Assembly: GCA_964057225.1 (NCBI GenBank) | Contig: CAXKVF010000082.1 | Location: forward strand, 248,001-312,000 | Reading direction: 5' to 3' | DNA length: 64,000 nucleotides | DNA from: Auanema rhodensis | Taxonomy: Eukaryota; Nematoda; Chromadorea; Rhabditida; Rhabditidae | Shown here: positions 12,673 through 27,168 of the stretch, in pieces | How the letters are laid out: each line of letters opens with the position of its first letter | Position numbering within the stretch: the stretch's first letter is position 1 | Translations under genes and position numbers: made by a program | The notes under the pieces: generated by a model | Database searches by the model: none | What the model was told of the DNA's origin: nothing | Seen by the model: the letters and a program-made list of their open reading frames with translations, nothing else

Positions 12673-15312
12673 TAATATGGACATGGGGAATTTAATTTTG
12701 AAAACCGCATCTCTTTATCTTTCACGTGAAGCGAGTTACATACCAAGTGCACATCACGTGTACATTTAATTAGCATAAATTAAAGTTCACGTAAATTTCA
12801 AAGTCATGGTTACCATGAAGCAATATCAATAAAAATTTGTTTTTAGACTAATATGGACATGGGGAATCTAATTTTGAAAACCGCATCTCTTTATCTTTCA
12901 CGTGAAGCGAGTTACATACCAAGTGCACATCACGTGTACATTTAATTAGCATGAATTAAAGTTCACGTAAATTTCAAAGTCATGGTTACCATGCACCAAT
13001 ATCAATAAAAATTTGTTTTTAGACTAATATGGACATGGGGAATCTAATTTTGAAAACCGCATCTCTTTATCTTTCACGTGAAGCGAGTTACATACCAAGT
13101 GCACATCACGTGTACATTTAATTAGCATAAATTAAAGTTCACGTAAATTTCAAAGTCATGGTTACCATGCACCAATATCAATAAAAATTTGTTTTTAGAC
13201 TAATATGGACATGGGGAATCTAATTTTGAAAACCGCATCTCTTTATCTTTCACGTGAAGCGAGTTACATACCAAGTGCACATCACGTGTACATTTAATTA
13301 GCATAAATTAAAGTTCACGTAAATTTCAAAGTCATGGTTACCATGAACCTATATCAATAAAAATTTGTTTTTAGACTAATATGGACATGGGGAATCTAAT
13401 TTTGAAAACCGCATCTCTTTATCTTTCACGTGAAGCGAGTTACATACCAAGTGCACATCACGTGTACATTTAATTAGCATAAATTAAAGTTCACGTAAAT
13501 TTCAAAGTCATGGTTACCATGAACCAATATCAATAAAAATTTGTTTTTAGACTAATATGGACATGGGGAATCTAATTTTGAAAACCGCATTTCTTTATCT
13601 TTCACGTGAAGCGAGTTACATACCAAGTGCACATCACGTGTACATTTAATTAGCATAAATTAAAGTTCACGTAAAATTCAAAGTCATGGTTACCATGCAC
13701 CAATATCAATAAAAATTTGTTTTTAGACTAATATGGACATGGAGAATCTAATTTTGAAAACCGCATCTCTTTATCTTTCACGTGAAGCGAGTTACATACC
13801 AAGTGCACATCACGTGTACATTTAATTAGCATAAATTAAAGTTCACGTAAATTTCAAAGTCATGGTTACCATGAACCAATATCAATAAAAATTTGTTTTT
13901 AGACTAATATGGACATGGGGAATCTAATTTTGAAAACCGCATCTCTTTATCTTTCACGTGAAGCGAGTTACATACCAAGTGCTTATCACGTGTACATTTA
14001 ATTAGCATAAATTAAAGTTCACGTAAATTTCAAAGTCATGGTTACCATGAACCAATATCAATAAAAATTTGTTTTTAGACTAATATGGACATGGGGAATC
14101 TAATTTTGAAAACCGCATCTCTTTATCTTTCACGTGAAGCGAGTTACATACCAAGTGCACATCACGTGTACATTTAATTAGCATAAATTAAAGTTCACGT
14201 AAATTTCAAAGTCATGGTTACCATGCACCAATATCAATAAAAATTTGTTTTTAGACTAATATGGACATGGGGAATCTAATTTTGAAAACCGCATCTCTTT
14301 ATCTTTCACGTGAAGCGAGTTACATACCAAGTGCACATCACGTGTACATTTAATTAGCATAAATTAAAGTTCACGTAAATTTCAAAGTCATGGTTACCAT
14401 GAACCAATATCAATAAAAATTTGTTTTTAGACTAATATGGACATGGGGAATCTAATTTTGAAAACCGCATCTCTTTATCTTTCACGTGAAGCGAGTTACA
14501 TACCAAGTGCACATCACGTGTACATTTAATTAGCATAAATTAAAGTTCACGTAAATTTCAAAGTCATGGTTACCATGCACCAATATCAATAAAAATTTGT
14601 TTTTAGACTAATATGGACATGGGGAATTTAATTTTGAAAACCGCATCTCTTTATCTTTCACGTGAAGCGAGTTACATACCAAGTGCACATCACGTGTACA
14701 TTTAATTAGCATAAATTAAAGTTCACGTAAATTTCAAAGTCATGGTTACCATGAAGCAATATCAATAAAAATTTGTTTTTAGACTAATATGGACATGGGG
14801 AATCTAATTTTGAAAACCGCATCTCTTTATCTTTCACGTGAAGCGAGTTACATACCAAGTGCACATCACGTGTACATTTAATTAGCATGAATTAAAGTTC
14901 ACGTAAATTTCAAAGTCATGGTTACCATGCACCAATATCAATAAAAATTTGTTTTTAGACTAATATGGACATGGGGAATCTAATTTTGAAAACCGCATCT
15001 CTTTATCTTTCACGTGAAGCGAGTTACATACCAAGTGCACATCACGTGTACATTTAATTAGCATAAATTAAAGTTCACGTAAATTTCAAAGTCATGGTTA
15101 CCATGCACCAATATCAATAAAAATTTGTTTTTAGACTAATATGGACATGGGGAATCTAATTTTGAAAACCGCATCTCTTTATCTTTCACGTGAAGCGAGT
15201 TACATACCAAGTGCACATCACGTGTACATTTAATTAGCATAAATTAAAGTTCACGTAAATTTCAAAGTCATGGTTACCATGAACCTATATCAATAAAAAT
15301 TTGTTTTTAGAC
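12673..15312 (+). repeat. 11-monomer tandem duplication inside block alpha (1936 bp)
   Basis: The run p20T G, p105G C, C, T at 12673-13376 is repeated at 14609-15312, exactly 11 monomers later. The intervening m77-m83 carry the p39T/p124A, p15A and GCTTATC units of the 13-mer repeat, so material of that unit was inserted or exchanged here. Alpha copy 2 lacks these 11 monomers. Confidence 0.78.
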
Positions 15313-15488
15313 TAATATGGACATGGGGAATCTAATTTTGAAAACCGCATCTCTTTATCTTTCACGTGAAGCGAGTTACATACCAAGTGCACATCACGTG
15401 TACATTTAATTAGCATAAATTAAAGTTCACGTAAATTTCAAAGTCATGGTTACCATGAAGCAATATCAATAAAAATTTGTTTTTAGAC

Positions 15489-15552
15489 TAATATGGACAT
15501 GGGGAATCTAATTTTCTAATGAAGCAATATCAATAAAAATTTGTTTTTAGAC
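15489..15552 (+). repeat. Truncated 64-bp monomer m89 with 3-nt filler
   Basis: p1-p27 is joined to p143-p176 with CTA in between (15516-15518), so p28-p142 (115 bp) is missing. The junction creates TCTAAT, a copy of p19-p24 of the same unit, as expected for end joining with a short templated insert. The CACGTG boxes and the p93-112 dyad are lost. An identical junction exists at 33676-33739. Confidence 0.92.
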
Positions 15553-18368
15553 TAATATGGACATGGGGAATCTAATTTTGAAAACCGCATCTCTTTATCT
15601 TTCACGTGAAGCGAGTTACATACCAAGTGCACATCACGTGTACATTTAATTAGCATGAATTAAAGTTCACGTAAATTTCAAAGTCATGGTTACCATGCAC
15701 CAATATCAATAAAAATTTGTTTTTAGACTAATATGGACATGGGGAATCTAATTTTGAAAACCGCATCTCTTTATCTTTCACGTGAAGCGAGTTACATACC
15801 AAGTGCACATCACGTGTACATTTAATTAGCATGAATTAAAGTTCACGTAAATTTCAAAGTCATGGTTACCATGCACCAATATCAATAAAAATTTGTTTTT
15901 AGACTAATATGGACATGGGGAATCTAATTTTGAAAACCGCATCTCTTTATCTTTCACGTGAAGCGAGTTACATACCAAGTGCACATCACGTGTACATTTA
16001 ATTAGCATAAATTAAAGTTCACGTAAATTTCAAAGTCATGGTTACCATGAACCTATATCAATAAAAATTTGTTTTTAGACTAATATGGACATGGGGAATC
16101 TAATTTTGAAAACCGCATCTCTTTATCTTTCACGTGAAGCGAGTTACATACCAAGTGCACATCACGTGTACATTTAATTAGCATAAATTAAAGTTCACGT
16201 AAATTTCAAAGTCATGGTTACCATGAAGCAATATCAATAAAAATTTGTTTTTAGACTAATATGGACATGGGGAATCTAATTTTGAAAACCGCATCTCTTT
16301 ATCTTTCACGTGAAGCGAGTTACATACCAAGTGCACATCACGTGTACATTTAATTAGCATAAATTAAAGTTCACGTAAATTTCAAAGTCATGGTTACCAT
16401 GAAGCAATATCAATAAAAATTTGTTTTTAGACTAATATGGACATGGGGAATCTAATTTTGAAAACCGCATCTCTTTATCTTTCACGTGAAGCGAGTTACA
16501 TACCAAGTGCACATCACGTGTACATTTAATTAGCATAAATTAAAGTTCACGTAAATTTCAAAGTCATGGTTACCATGAACCAATATCAATAAAAATTTGT
16601 TTTTAGACTAATATGGACATGGGGAATCTAATTTTAAAAACCGCATCTCTTTATCTTTCACGTGAAGCGAGTTACATACCAAGTGCACATCACGTGAACA
16701 TTTAATTAGCATAAATTAGTGTTCACGTAAATTTCAAAGTCATGGTTACCATGAACCAATATCAATAAAAATTTGTTGTTAGACTAATATGGACATGGGG
16801 AATCTAATTTTGAAAACCGCATCTCTTTATCTTTCACGTGAAGCGAGTTACATACCAAGTGCACATCACGTGTACATTTAATTAGCATAAATTAAAGTTC
16901 ACGTAAATTTCAAAGTCATGGTTACCATGCACCAATATCAATAAAAATTTGTTTTTAGACTAATATGGACATGGGGAATCTAATTTTGAAAACCGCATCT
17001 CTTTATCTTTCACGTGAAGCGAGTTACATACCAAGTGCACATCACGTGTACATTTAATTAGCATAAATTAAAGTTCACGTAAATTTCAAATTCATGGTTA
17101 CCATGCACCAATATCATTAAAAATTTGTTTTTTGACTAATATGGACATGGGGAATCTAATTTTGAAAACCGCATCTCTTTATCTTTCACGTGAAGCGAGT
17201 TACATACCAAGTGCACATCACGTGTACATTTAATTAGCATAAATTAAAGTTCACGTAAATTTCAAAGTCATGGTTACCATGAACCAATATCAATAAAAAT
17301 TTGTTTTTAGACTAATATGGACATGGGGAATCTAATTTTGAAAACCGCATTTCTTTATCTTCCACGTGAAGCGAGTTACATACCAAGTGCACATCACGTG
17401 TACATTTAATTAGCATAAATTAAAGTTCACGTAAAATTCAAAGTCATGGTTACCATGCACCAATATCAATAAAAATTTGTTTTTAGACTAATATGGACAT
17501 GGAGAATCTAATTTTGAAAACCGCATCTCTTTATCTTTCACGTGAAGCGAGTTACATACCAAGTGCACATCACGTGTACATTTAATTAGCATAAATTAAA
17601 GTTCACGTAAATTTCAAAGTCATGGTTACCATGAACCAATATCAATAAAAATTTGTTTTTAGACTAATATGGACATGGGGAATCTAATTTTGGAAACCGC
17701 ATCTCTTTATCTTTCACGTGAAGCGAGTTACATACCAAGTGCACATCACGTGTACATTTAATTAGCATAAATTAAAGTTCACGTAAATTTCAAAGTCATG
17801 GTTACCATGAACCAATATCAATAAAAATTTGTTTTTAGACTAATATGGACATGGGGAATCTAATTTTGAAAACCGCATCTCTTTATCTTTCACGTGAAGC
17901 GAGTTACATACCAAGTGCACATCACGTGTACATTTAATTAGCATAAATTAAAGTTCACGTAAATTTCAAAGTCATGGTTACCATGAAGCAATATCAATAA
18001 AAATTTGTTTTTAGACTAATATGGACATGTGGAATCTAATTTTGAAAACCGCATCTCTTTATCTTTCACGTGAAGCGAGTTACATACCAAGAGCACATCA
18101 CGTGTACATTTAATTAGCATAAATTAAAGTTCACGTAAATTTCAAAGTCATGGTTACCATGAACCAATATCAATAAAAATTTGTTTTTAGACTAATATGG
18201 ACATGGGGAATCTAATTTTGAAAACCGCATCTCTTTATCTTTGACGTGAAGCGAGTTACATACCAAGTGCACATCACGTGTACATTTAATTAGCATAAAT
18301 TAAAGTTCACGTAAATTTCAAAGTCATGGTTACCATGAAGCAATATCAATAAAAATTTGTTTTTAGAC

Positions 18369-21300
18369 TAATATGGACATGGGGAATCTAATTTTGAAAA
18401 CCGCATCTCTTTATCTTTCACGTGAAGCGAGTTACATACCAAGTGCACATCACGTGTACATTTAATTAGCATAAATTAAAGTTCACGTAAATTTCAAAGT
18501 CATGGTTACCATGAACCAATATCAATAAAAATTTGTTTTTAGACTAATATGGACATGGGGAATCTAATTTTGAAAACGGCATCTCTTTATCTTTCACGTG
18601 AAGCAAGTTACATACCAAGTGCACATCACGTGTACATTTAATTAGCATAAATTAAAGTTCACGTAAATTTCAAAGTCATGGTTACCATGAACCAATATCA
18701 ATAAAAATTTGTTTTTAGACTAATATGGACATGGGGAATCTAATTTTGAAAACCGCATCTCTTTATCTTTCACGTGAAGCGAGTTACATATCAAGTGCAC
18801 ATCACGTGTACATTTAATTAGCATAAATTAAAGTTCACGTAAATTTCAAAGTCATGGTTACCATGAACCAATATCAATAAAAATTTGTTTTTAGACTAAT
18901 ATGGACATGGGGAATCTAATTTTAAAAACCGCATCTCTTTATCTTTCACGTGAAGCGAGTTACATACCAAGTGCACATCACGTGTACATTTAATTAGCAT
19001 AAATTAAAGTTCACGTAAATTTCAAAGTCATGGTTACCATGAACCAATATCAATAAAAATTTGTTTTTAGACTAATATGGACATGGGGAATCTAATTTTG
19101 AAAACCGCATCTCTTTATCTTTCACGTGAAGCGAGTTACATACCAAGTGCACATCACGTGTACATTTAATTAGCATAAATTAAAGTTCACGTAAATTTCA
19201 AAGTCATGGTTACCATGAACCAATATCAATAAAAATTTGTTTTTAGACTAATATGGACATGGGGAATCTAATTTTGAAAACCGCATCTCTTTATCTTTCA
19301 CGTGAAGCGAGTTACATACCAAGTGCACATCACGTGTACATTTAATTAGCATAAATTAAAGTTCACGTAAATTTCAAAGTCATGGTTACCATGAACCAAT
19401 ATCAATAAAAATTTGTTTTTAGACTAATATGGACATGGGGAATCTAATTTTGAAAACCGCATCTCTTTATCTTTCACGTGAAGCGAGTTACATACCAAGT
19501 GCACATCACGTGTACATTTAATTAGCATAAATTAAAGTTCACGTAAATTTCAAAGTCATGGTTACCATGAACCTATATCAATAAAAATTTGTTTTTAGAC
19601 TAATATGGACATGGGGAATCTAATTTTGAAAACCGCATCTCTTTATCTTTCACGTGAAGCGAGTTACATACCAAGTGCACATCACGTGTACATTTAATTA
19701 GCATAAATTAAAGTTCACGTAAATTTCAAAGTCATGGTTACCATGAAGCAATATCAATAAAAATTTGTTTTTAGACTAATATGGACATGGGGAATCTAAT
19801 TTTGAAAACCGCATCTCTTTATCTTTCACGTGAAGCGAGTTACATACCAAGTGCACATCACGTGTACATTTAATTAGCATAAATTAAAGTTCACGTAAAT
19901 TTCAAAGTCATGGTTACCATGAACCAATATCAATAAAAATTTGTTTTTAGACTAATATGGACATGGGGAATCTAATTTTGAAAACCGCATCTCTTTATCT
20001 TTCACGTGAAGCGAGTTACATACCAAGTGCACATCACGTGTACATTTAATTAGCATAAATTAAAGTTCACGTAAATTTCAAAGTCATGGTTACCATGAAC
20101 CAATATCAATAAAAATTTGTTTTTAGACTAATATGGACATGGGGAATCTAATTTTGAAAACCGCATCTCTTTATCTTTCACGTGAAGCGAGTTACATACC
20201 AAGTGCACATCACGTGTACATTTAATTAGCATAAATTAAAGTTCACGTAAATTTCAAAGTCATGGTTACCATGAACCAATATCAATAAAAATTTGTTTTT
20301 AGACTAATATGGACATGGGGAATCTAATTTTGAAAACCGCATCTCTTTATCTTTCACGTGAAGCGAGTTACATACCAAGTGCACATCACGTGTACATTTA
20401 ATTAGCATAAATTAAAGTTCACGTAAATTTCAAAGTCATGGTTACCATGAACCTATATCAATAAAAATTTGTTTTTAGACTAATATGGACATGGGGAATC
20501 TAATTTTGAAAACCGCATCTCTTTATCTTTCACGTGAAGCGAGTTACATACCAAGTGCACATCACGTGTACATTTAATTAGCATAAATTAAAGTTCACGT
20601 AAATTTCAAAGTCATGGTTACCATGAAGCAATATCAATAAAAATTTGTTTTTAGACTAATATGGACATGGGGAATCTAATTTTGAAAACCGCATCTCTTT
20701 ATCTTTCACGTGAAGCGAGTTACATACCAAGTGCACATCACGTGTACATTTAATTAGCATAAATTAAAGTTCACGTAAATTTCAAAGTCATGGTTACCAT
20801 GAACCAATATCAATAAAAATTTGTTTTTAGACTAATATGGACATGGGGAATCTAATTTTGAAAACCGCATCTCTTTATCTTTCACGTGAAGCGAGTTACA
20901 TACCAAGTGCACATCACGTGTACATTTAATTAGCATAAATTAAAGTTCACGTAAATTTCAAAGTCATGGTTACCATGAACCAATATCAATAAAAATTTGT
21001 TTTTAGACTAATATGGACATGGGGAATCTAATTTTGAAAACCGCATCTCTTTATCTTTCACGTGAAGCGAGTTACATACCAAGTGCACATCACGTGTACA
21101 TTTAATTAGCATAAATTAAAGTTCACGTAAATTTCAAAGTCATGGTTACCATGAACCTATATCAATAAAAATTTGTTTTTAGACTAATATGGACATGGGG
21201 AATCTAATTTTGAAAACCGCATCTCTTTATCTTTCACGTGAAGCGAGTTACATACCAAGTGCACATCACGTGTACATTTAATTAGCATAAATTAAAGTTC

Positions 21301-24300
21301 ACGTAAATTTCAAAGTCATGGTTACCATGAAGCAATATCAATAAAAATTTGTTTTTAGACTAATATGGACATGGGGAATCTAATTTTGAAAACCGCATCT
21401 CTTTATCTTTCACGTGAAGCGAGTTACATACCAAGTGCACATCACGTGTACATTTAATTAGCATAAATTAAAGTTCACGTAAATTTCAAAGTCATGGTTA
21501 CCATGAACCAATATCAATAAAAATTTGTTTTTAGACTAATATGGACATGGGGAATCTAATTTTGAAAACCGCATCTCTTTATCTTTCACGTGAAGCGAGT
21601 TACATACCAAGTGCACATCACGTGTACATTTAATTAGCATAAATTAAAGTTCACGTAAATTTCAAAGTCATGGTTACCATGAACCAATATCAATAAAAAT
21701 TTGTTTTTAGACTAATATGGACATGGGGAATCTAATTTTGAAAACCGCATCTCTTTATCTTTCACGTGAAGCGAGTTACATACCAAGTGCACATCACGTG
21801 TACATTTAATTAGCATAAATTAAAGTTCACGTAAATTTCAAAGTCATGGTTACCATGAAGCAATATCAATAAAAATTTGTTTTTAGACTAATATGGACAT
21901 GGGGAATCTAATTTTGAAAACCGCATCTCTTTATCTTTCACGTGAAGCGAGTTACATACCAAGTGCACATCACGTGTACATTTAATTAGCATAAATTAAA
22001 GTTCACGTAAATTTCAAAGTCATGGTTACCATGAACCAATATCAATAAAAATTTGTTTTTAGACTAATATGGACATGGGGAATCTAATTTTGAAAACCGC
22101 ATCTCTTTATCTTTCACGTGAAGCGAGTTACATACCAAGTGCACATCACGTGTACATTTAATTAGCATAAATTAAAGTTCACGTAAATTTCAAAGTCATG
22201 GTTACCATGAACCAATATCAATAAAAATTTGTTTTTAGACTAATATGGACATGGGGAATCTAATTTTGAAAACCGCATCTCATTATCTTTCACGTGAAGC
22301 GAGTTACATACCAAGTGCACATCACGTGTACATTTAATTAGCATAAATTAAAGTTCACGTAAATTTCAAAGTCATGGTTACCATGAACCAATATCAATAA
22401 AAATTTGTTTTTAGACTAATATGGACATGGGGAATCTAATTTTGAAAACCGCATCTCTTTATCTTTCACGTGAAGCGAGTTACATACCAAGTGCACATCA
22501 CGTGTACATTTAATTAGCATAAATTAAAGTTCACGTAAATTTCAAAGTCATGGTTACCATGAACCTATATCAATAAAAATTTGTTTTTAGACTAATATGG
22601 ACATGGGGAATCTAATTTTGAAAACCGCATCTCTTTATCTTTCACGTGAAGCGAGTTACATACCAAGTGCACATCACGTGTACATTTAATTAGCATAAAT
22701 TAAAGTTCACGTAAATTTCAAAGTCATGGTTACCATGAAGCAATATCAATAAAAATTTGTTTTTAGACTAATATGGACATGGGGAATCTAATTTTGAAAA
22801 CCGCATCTCTTTATCTTTCACGTGAAGCGAGTTACATACCAAGTGCACATCACGTGTACATTTAATTAGCATAAATTAAAGTTCACGTAAATTTCAAAGT
22901 CATGGTTACCATGAACCAATATCAATAAAAATTTGTTTTTAGACTAATATGGACATGGGGAATCTAATTTTGAAAACCGCATCTCTTTATCTTTCACGTG
23001 AAGCGAGTTACATACCAAGTGCACATCACGTGTACATTTAATTAGCATAAATTAAAGTTCACGTAAATTTCAAAGTCATGGTTACCATGAACCAATATCA
23101 ATAAAAATTTGTTTTTAGACTAATATGGACATGGGGAATCTAATTTTGAAAACCGCATCTCTTTATCTTTCACGTGAAGCGAGTTACATACCAAGTGCAC
23201 ATCACGTGTACATTTAATTAGCATAAATTAAAGTTCACGTAAATTTCAAAGTCATGGTTACCATGAACCTATATCAATAAAAATTTGTTTTTAGACTAAT
23301 ATGGACATGGGGAATCTAATTTTGAAAACCGCATCTCTTTATCTTTCACGTGAAGCGAGTTACATACCAAGTGCACATCACGTGTACATTTAATTAGCAT
23401 AAATTAAAGTTCACGTAAATTTCAAAGTCATGGTTACCATGAAGCAATATCAATAAAAATTTGTTTTTAGACTAATATGGACATGGGGAATCTAATTTTG
23501 AAAACCGCATCTCTTTATCTTTCACGTGAAGCGAGTTACATACCAAGTGCACATCACGTGTACATTTAATTAGCATAAATTAAAGTTCACGTAAATTTCA
23601 AAGTCATGGTTACCATGAACCAATATCAATAAAAATTTGTTTTTAGACTAATATGGACATGGGGAATCTAATTTTGAAAACCGCATCTCTTTATCTTTCA
23701 CGTGAAGCGAGTTACATACCAAGTGCACATCACGTGTACATTTAATTAGCATAAATTAAAGTTCACGTAAATTTCAAAGTCATGGTTACCATGAAGCAAT
23801 ATCAATAAAAATTTGTTTTTAGACTAATATGGACATGGGGAATCTAATTTTGAAAACCGCATCTCTTTATCTTTCACGTGAAGCGAGTTACATACCAAGT
23901 GCACATCACGTGTACATTTAATTAGCATAAATTAAAGTTCACGTAAATTTCAAAGTCATGGTTACCATGAAGCAATATCAATAAAAATTTGTTTTTAGAC
24001 TAATATGGACATGGGGAATCTAATTTTGAAAACCGCATCTCTTTATCTTTCACGTGAAGCGAGTTACATACCAAGTGCACATCACGTGTACATTTAATTA
24101 GCATAAATTAAAGTTCACGTAAATTTCAAAGTCATGGTTACCATGAACCAATATCAATAAAAATTTGTTTTTAGACTAATATGGACATGGGGAATCTAAT
24201 TTTGAAAACCGCATCTCTTTATCTTTCACGTGAAGCGAGTTACATACCAAGTGCACATCACGTGTACATTTAATTAGCATAAATTAAAGTTCACGTAAAT

Positions 24301-24352
24301 TTCAAAGTCATGGTTACCATGAACCAATATCAATAAAAATTTGTTTTTAGAC
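18369..24352 (+). repeat. Array of T-G-N-N(-N) 4- and 5-mers (m106-m139)
   Basis: Type T is always followed by type G here: T at 19425, 20305, 21009, 22417, 23121. Spacings are 5, 4, 8 and 4 monomers. The N units between them are nearly identical to consensus. m107 has several private changes (AAACGGC, AAGCAAG) and m109 has p28A. This is a simple, recently expanded tract. Confidence 0.72.
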
Positions 24353-25408
24353 TAACATAGACATGGGGAATCTAATTTTGAGAACCGCATCTCTTTATCT
24401 TTCACGTGAAGCGAGTTACATACCAAGTGCACATCACGTGTACATTTAATTAGCATAAATTAAAGTTCACGTAAATTTCAAAGTCATGGTTACCATGAAC
24501 CAATATCAATAAAAATTTGTGTTTAGACTAATATGGACATGGGGAATCTAATTTTGAAAACCGCATTTCTTTATCTTTCACGTGAAGCGAGTTACATACC
24601 AAGTGCACATCACGTGTACATTTAATTAGCATAAATTAAAGTTCACGTAAAATTCAAAGTCATGGTTACCATGCACCAATATCAATAAAAATTTGTTTTT
24701 AGACTAATATGGACATGGAGAATCTAATTTTGAAAACCGCATCTCTTTATCTTTCACGTGAAGCGAGTTACATACCAAGTGCACATCACGTGTACATTTA
24801 ATTAGCATAAATTAAAGTTCACGTAAATTTCAAAGTCATGGTTACCATGAACCAATATCAATAAAAATTTGTTTTTAGACTAATATGGACATGGGGAATC
24901 TAATTTTGAAAACCGCATCTCTTTATCTTTCACGTGAAGCGAGTTACATACCAAGTGCACATCACGTGTACATTTAATTAGCATAAATTAAAGTTCACGT
25001 AAATTTCAAAGTCATGGTTACAATGCACCAATATCAATAAAAATTTGTTTTTAGACTAATATGGACATGGGGAATCTAATTTTGAAAACCGCATCTCTTT
25101 ATCTTTCACGTGAAGCGAGTTACATACCAAGTGCACATCACGTGTACATTTAATTAGCATAAATTAAAGTTCACGTAAATTTCAAAGTCATGGTTACCAT
25201 GAACCTATATCAATAAAAATTTGTTTTTAGACTAATATGGACATGGGGAATCTAATTTTGAAAACCGCATCTCTTTATCTTTCACGTGAAGCGAGTTACA
25301 TACCAAGTGCACATCACGTGTACATTTAATTAGCATAAATTAAAGTTCACGTAAATTTCAAAGTCATGGTTACCATGAACCAATATCAATAAAAATTTGT
25401 TTTTAGAC
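24353..25408 (+). repeat. Relic of the 13-mer repeat (m140-m145)
   Basis: m140 carries p7A and p169G like m39, plus private changes (TAACATAGAC start, GAGAACC). Then p39T/p124A C, p15A N, C, T follow as in the contracted 13-mer, but the GCTTATC unit is absent. The p169G marker ties it to the contracted copy at 6689, not to copies 1 or 2. Confidence 0.75.
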
Positions 25409-27168
25409 TAATATGGACATGGGGAATCTAATTTTGAAAACCGCATCTCTTTATCTTTCACGTGAAGCGAGTTACATACCAAGTGCACATCACGTGTACA
25501 TTTAATTAGCATAAATTAAAGTTCACGTAAATTTCAAAGTCATGGTTACCATGAAGCAATATCAATAAAAATTTGTTTTTAGACTAATATGGACATGTGG
25601 AATCTAATTTTGAAAACCGCATCTCTTTATCTTTCACGTGAAGCGAGTTACATACCAAGTGCACATCACGTGTACATTTAATTAGCATAAATTAAAGTTC
25701 ACGTAAATTTCAAAGTCATGGTTACCATGAAGCAATATCAATAAAAATTTGTTTTTAGACTAATATGGACATGGGGAATCTAATTTTGAAAACCGCATCT
25801 CTTTATCTTTCACGTGAAGCGAGTTACATACCAAGTGCACATCACGTGTACATTTAATTAGCATAAATTAAAGTTCACGTAAATTTCAAAGTCATGGTTA
25901 CCATGAAGCAATATCAATAAAAATTTGTTTTTAGACTAATATGGACATGGGGAATCTAATTTTGAAAACCGCATCTCTTTATCTTTCACGTGAAGCGAGT
26001 TACATACCAAGTGCACATCACGTGTACATTTAATTAGCATAAATTAAAGTTCACGTAAATTTCAAAGTCATGGTTACCATGAAGCAATATCAATAAAAAT
26101 TTGTTTTTAGACTAATATGGACATGGGGAATCTAATTTTGAAAACCGCATCTCTTTATCTTTCACGTGAAGCGAGTTACATACCAAGTGCACATCACGTG
26201 TACATTTAATTAGCATAAATTAAAGTTCACGTAAATTTCAAAGTCATGGTTACCATGAACCAATATCAATAAAAATTTGTTTTTAGACTAATATGGACAT
26301 GGGGAATCTAATTTTGAAAACCGCATCTCTTTATCTTTCACGTGAAGCGAGTTACATACCAAGTGCACATCACGTGTACATTTAATTAGCATAAATTAAA
26401 GTTCACGTAAATTTCAAAGTCATGGTTACCATTAAGCAATATCAATAAAAATTTGTTTTTAGACTAATATGGACATGTGGAATCTAATTTTGAAAACCGC
26501 ATCTCTTTATCTTTCACGTGAAGCGAGTTACATACCAAGTGCACATCACGTGTACATTTAATTAGCATAAATTAAAGTTCACGTAAATTTCAAAGTCATG
26601 GTTACCATGAAGCAATATCAATAAAAATTTGTTTTTAGACTAATATGGACATGGGGAATCTAATTTTGAAAACCGCATCTCTTTATCTTTCACGTGAAGC
26701 GAGTTACATACCAAGTGCACATCACGTGTACATTTAATTAGCATAAATTAAAGTTCACGTAAATTTCAAAGTCATGGTTACCATGAAGCAATATCAATAA
26801 AAATTTGTTTTTAGACTAATATGGACATGGGGAATCTAATTTTGAAAACCGCATCTCTTTATCTTTCACGTGAAGCGAGTTACATACCAAGTGCACATCA
26901 CGTGTACATTTAATTAGCATAAATTAAAGTTCACGTAAATTTCAAAGTCATGGTTACCATGAACCAATATCAATAAAAATTTGTTTTTAGACTAATATGG
27001 ACATGGGGAATCTAATTTTGAAAACCGCATCTCTTTATCTTTCACGTGAAGCGAGTTACATACCAAGTGCACATCACGTGTACATTTAATTAGCATAAAT
27101 TAAAGTTCACGTAAATTTCAAAGTCATGGTTACCATGCACCAATATCAATAAAAATTTGTTTTTAGAC
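25409..27168 (+). repeat. p14T pentamers (m146-m155)
   Basis: G, p14T G, G, G, N, G, p14T G, G, N, C. The p14T units (ATGTGGAATC) start at 25585 and 26465, 880 bp apart. m151 has a private change, ATTAAG for ATGAAG. A similar G, p14T G, G, N run occurs at 8097-8800 and 30332-31035. Confidence 0.7.

Larger units (their letters stand above)
11089..18368 (+). repeat. Block alpha, copy 1 (m64-m105)
   Basis: Marker order: p27C/p28A C; p73G/p128G C; N; p74G N; p124C C; N, C, N, C; p20T G; p105G C; C; T; an 11-monomer insertion-like duplication (m77-m87); G; the 64-bp unit m89; two p105G C units; T G G N; p111G/p112T with p170G N; C; p131T/p157T/p173T C; N; p39T/p50C/p124A C; p15A N; p29G N; G; p14T with CAAGAGCAC N; p51G G. 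This order recurs, with whole-monomer losses, at 31212-35147 and in part at 49905-53776. Confidence 0.82.
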
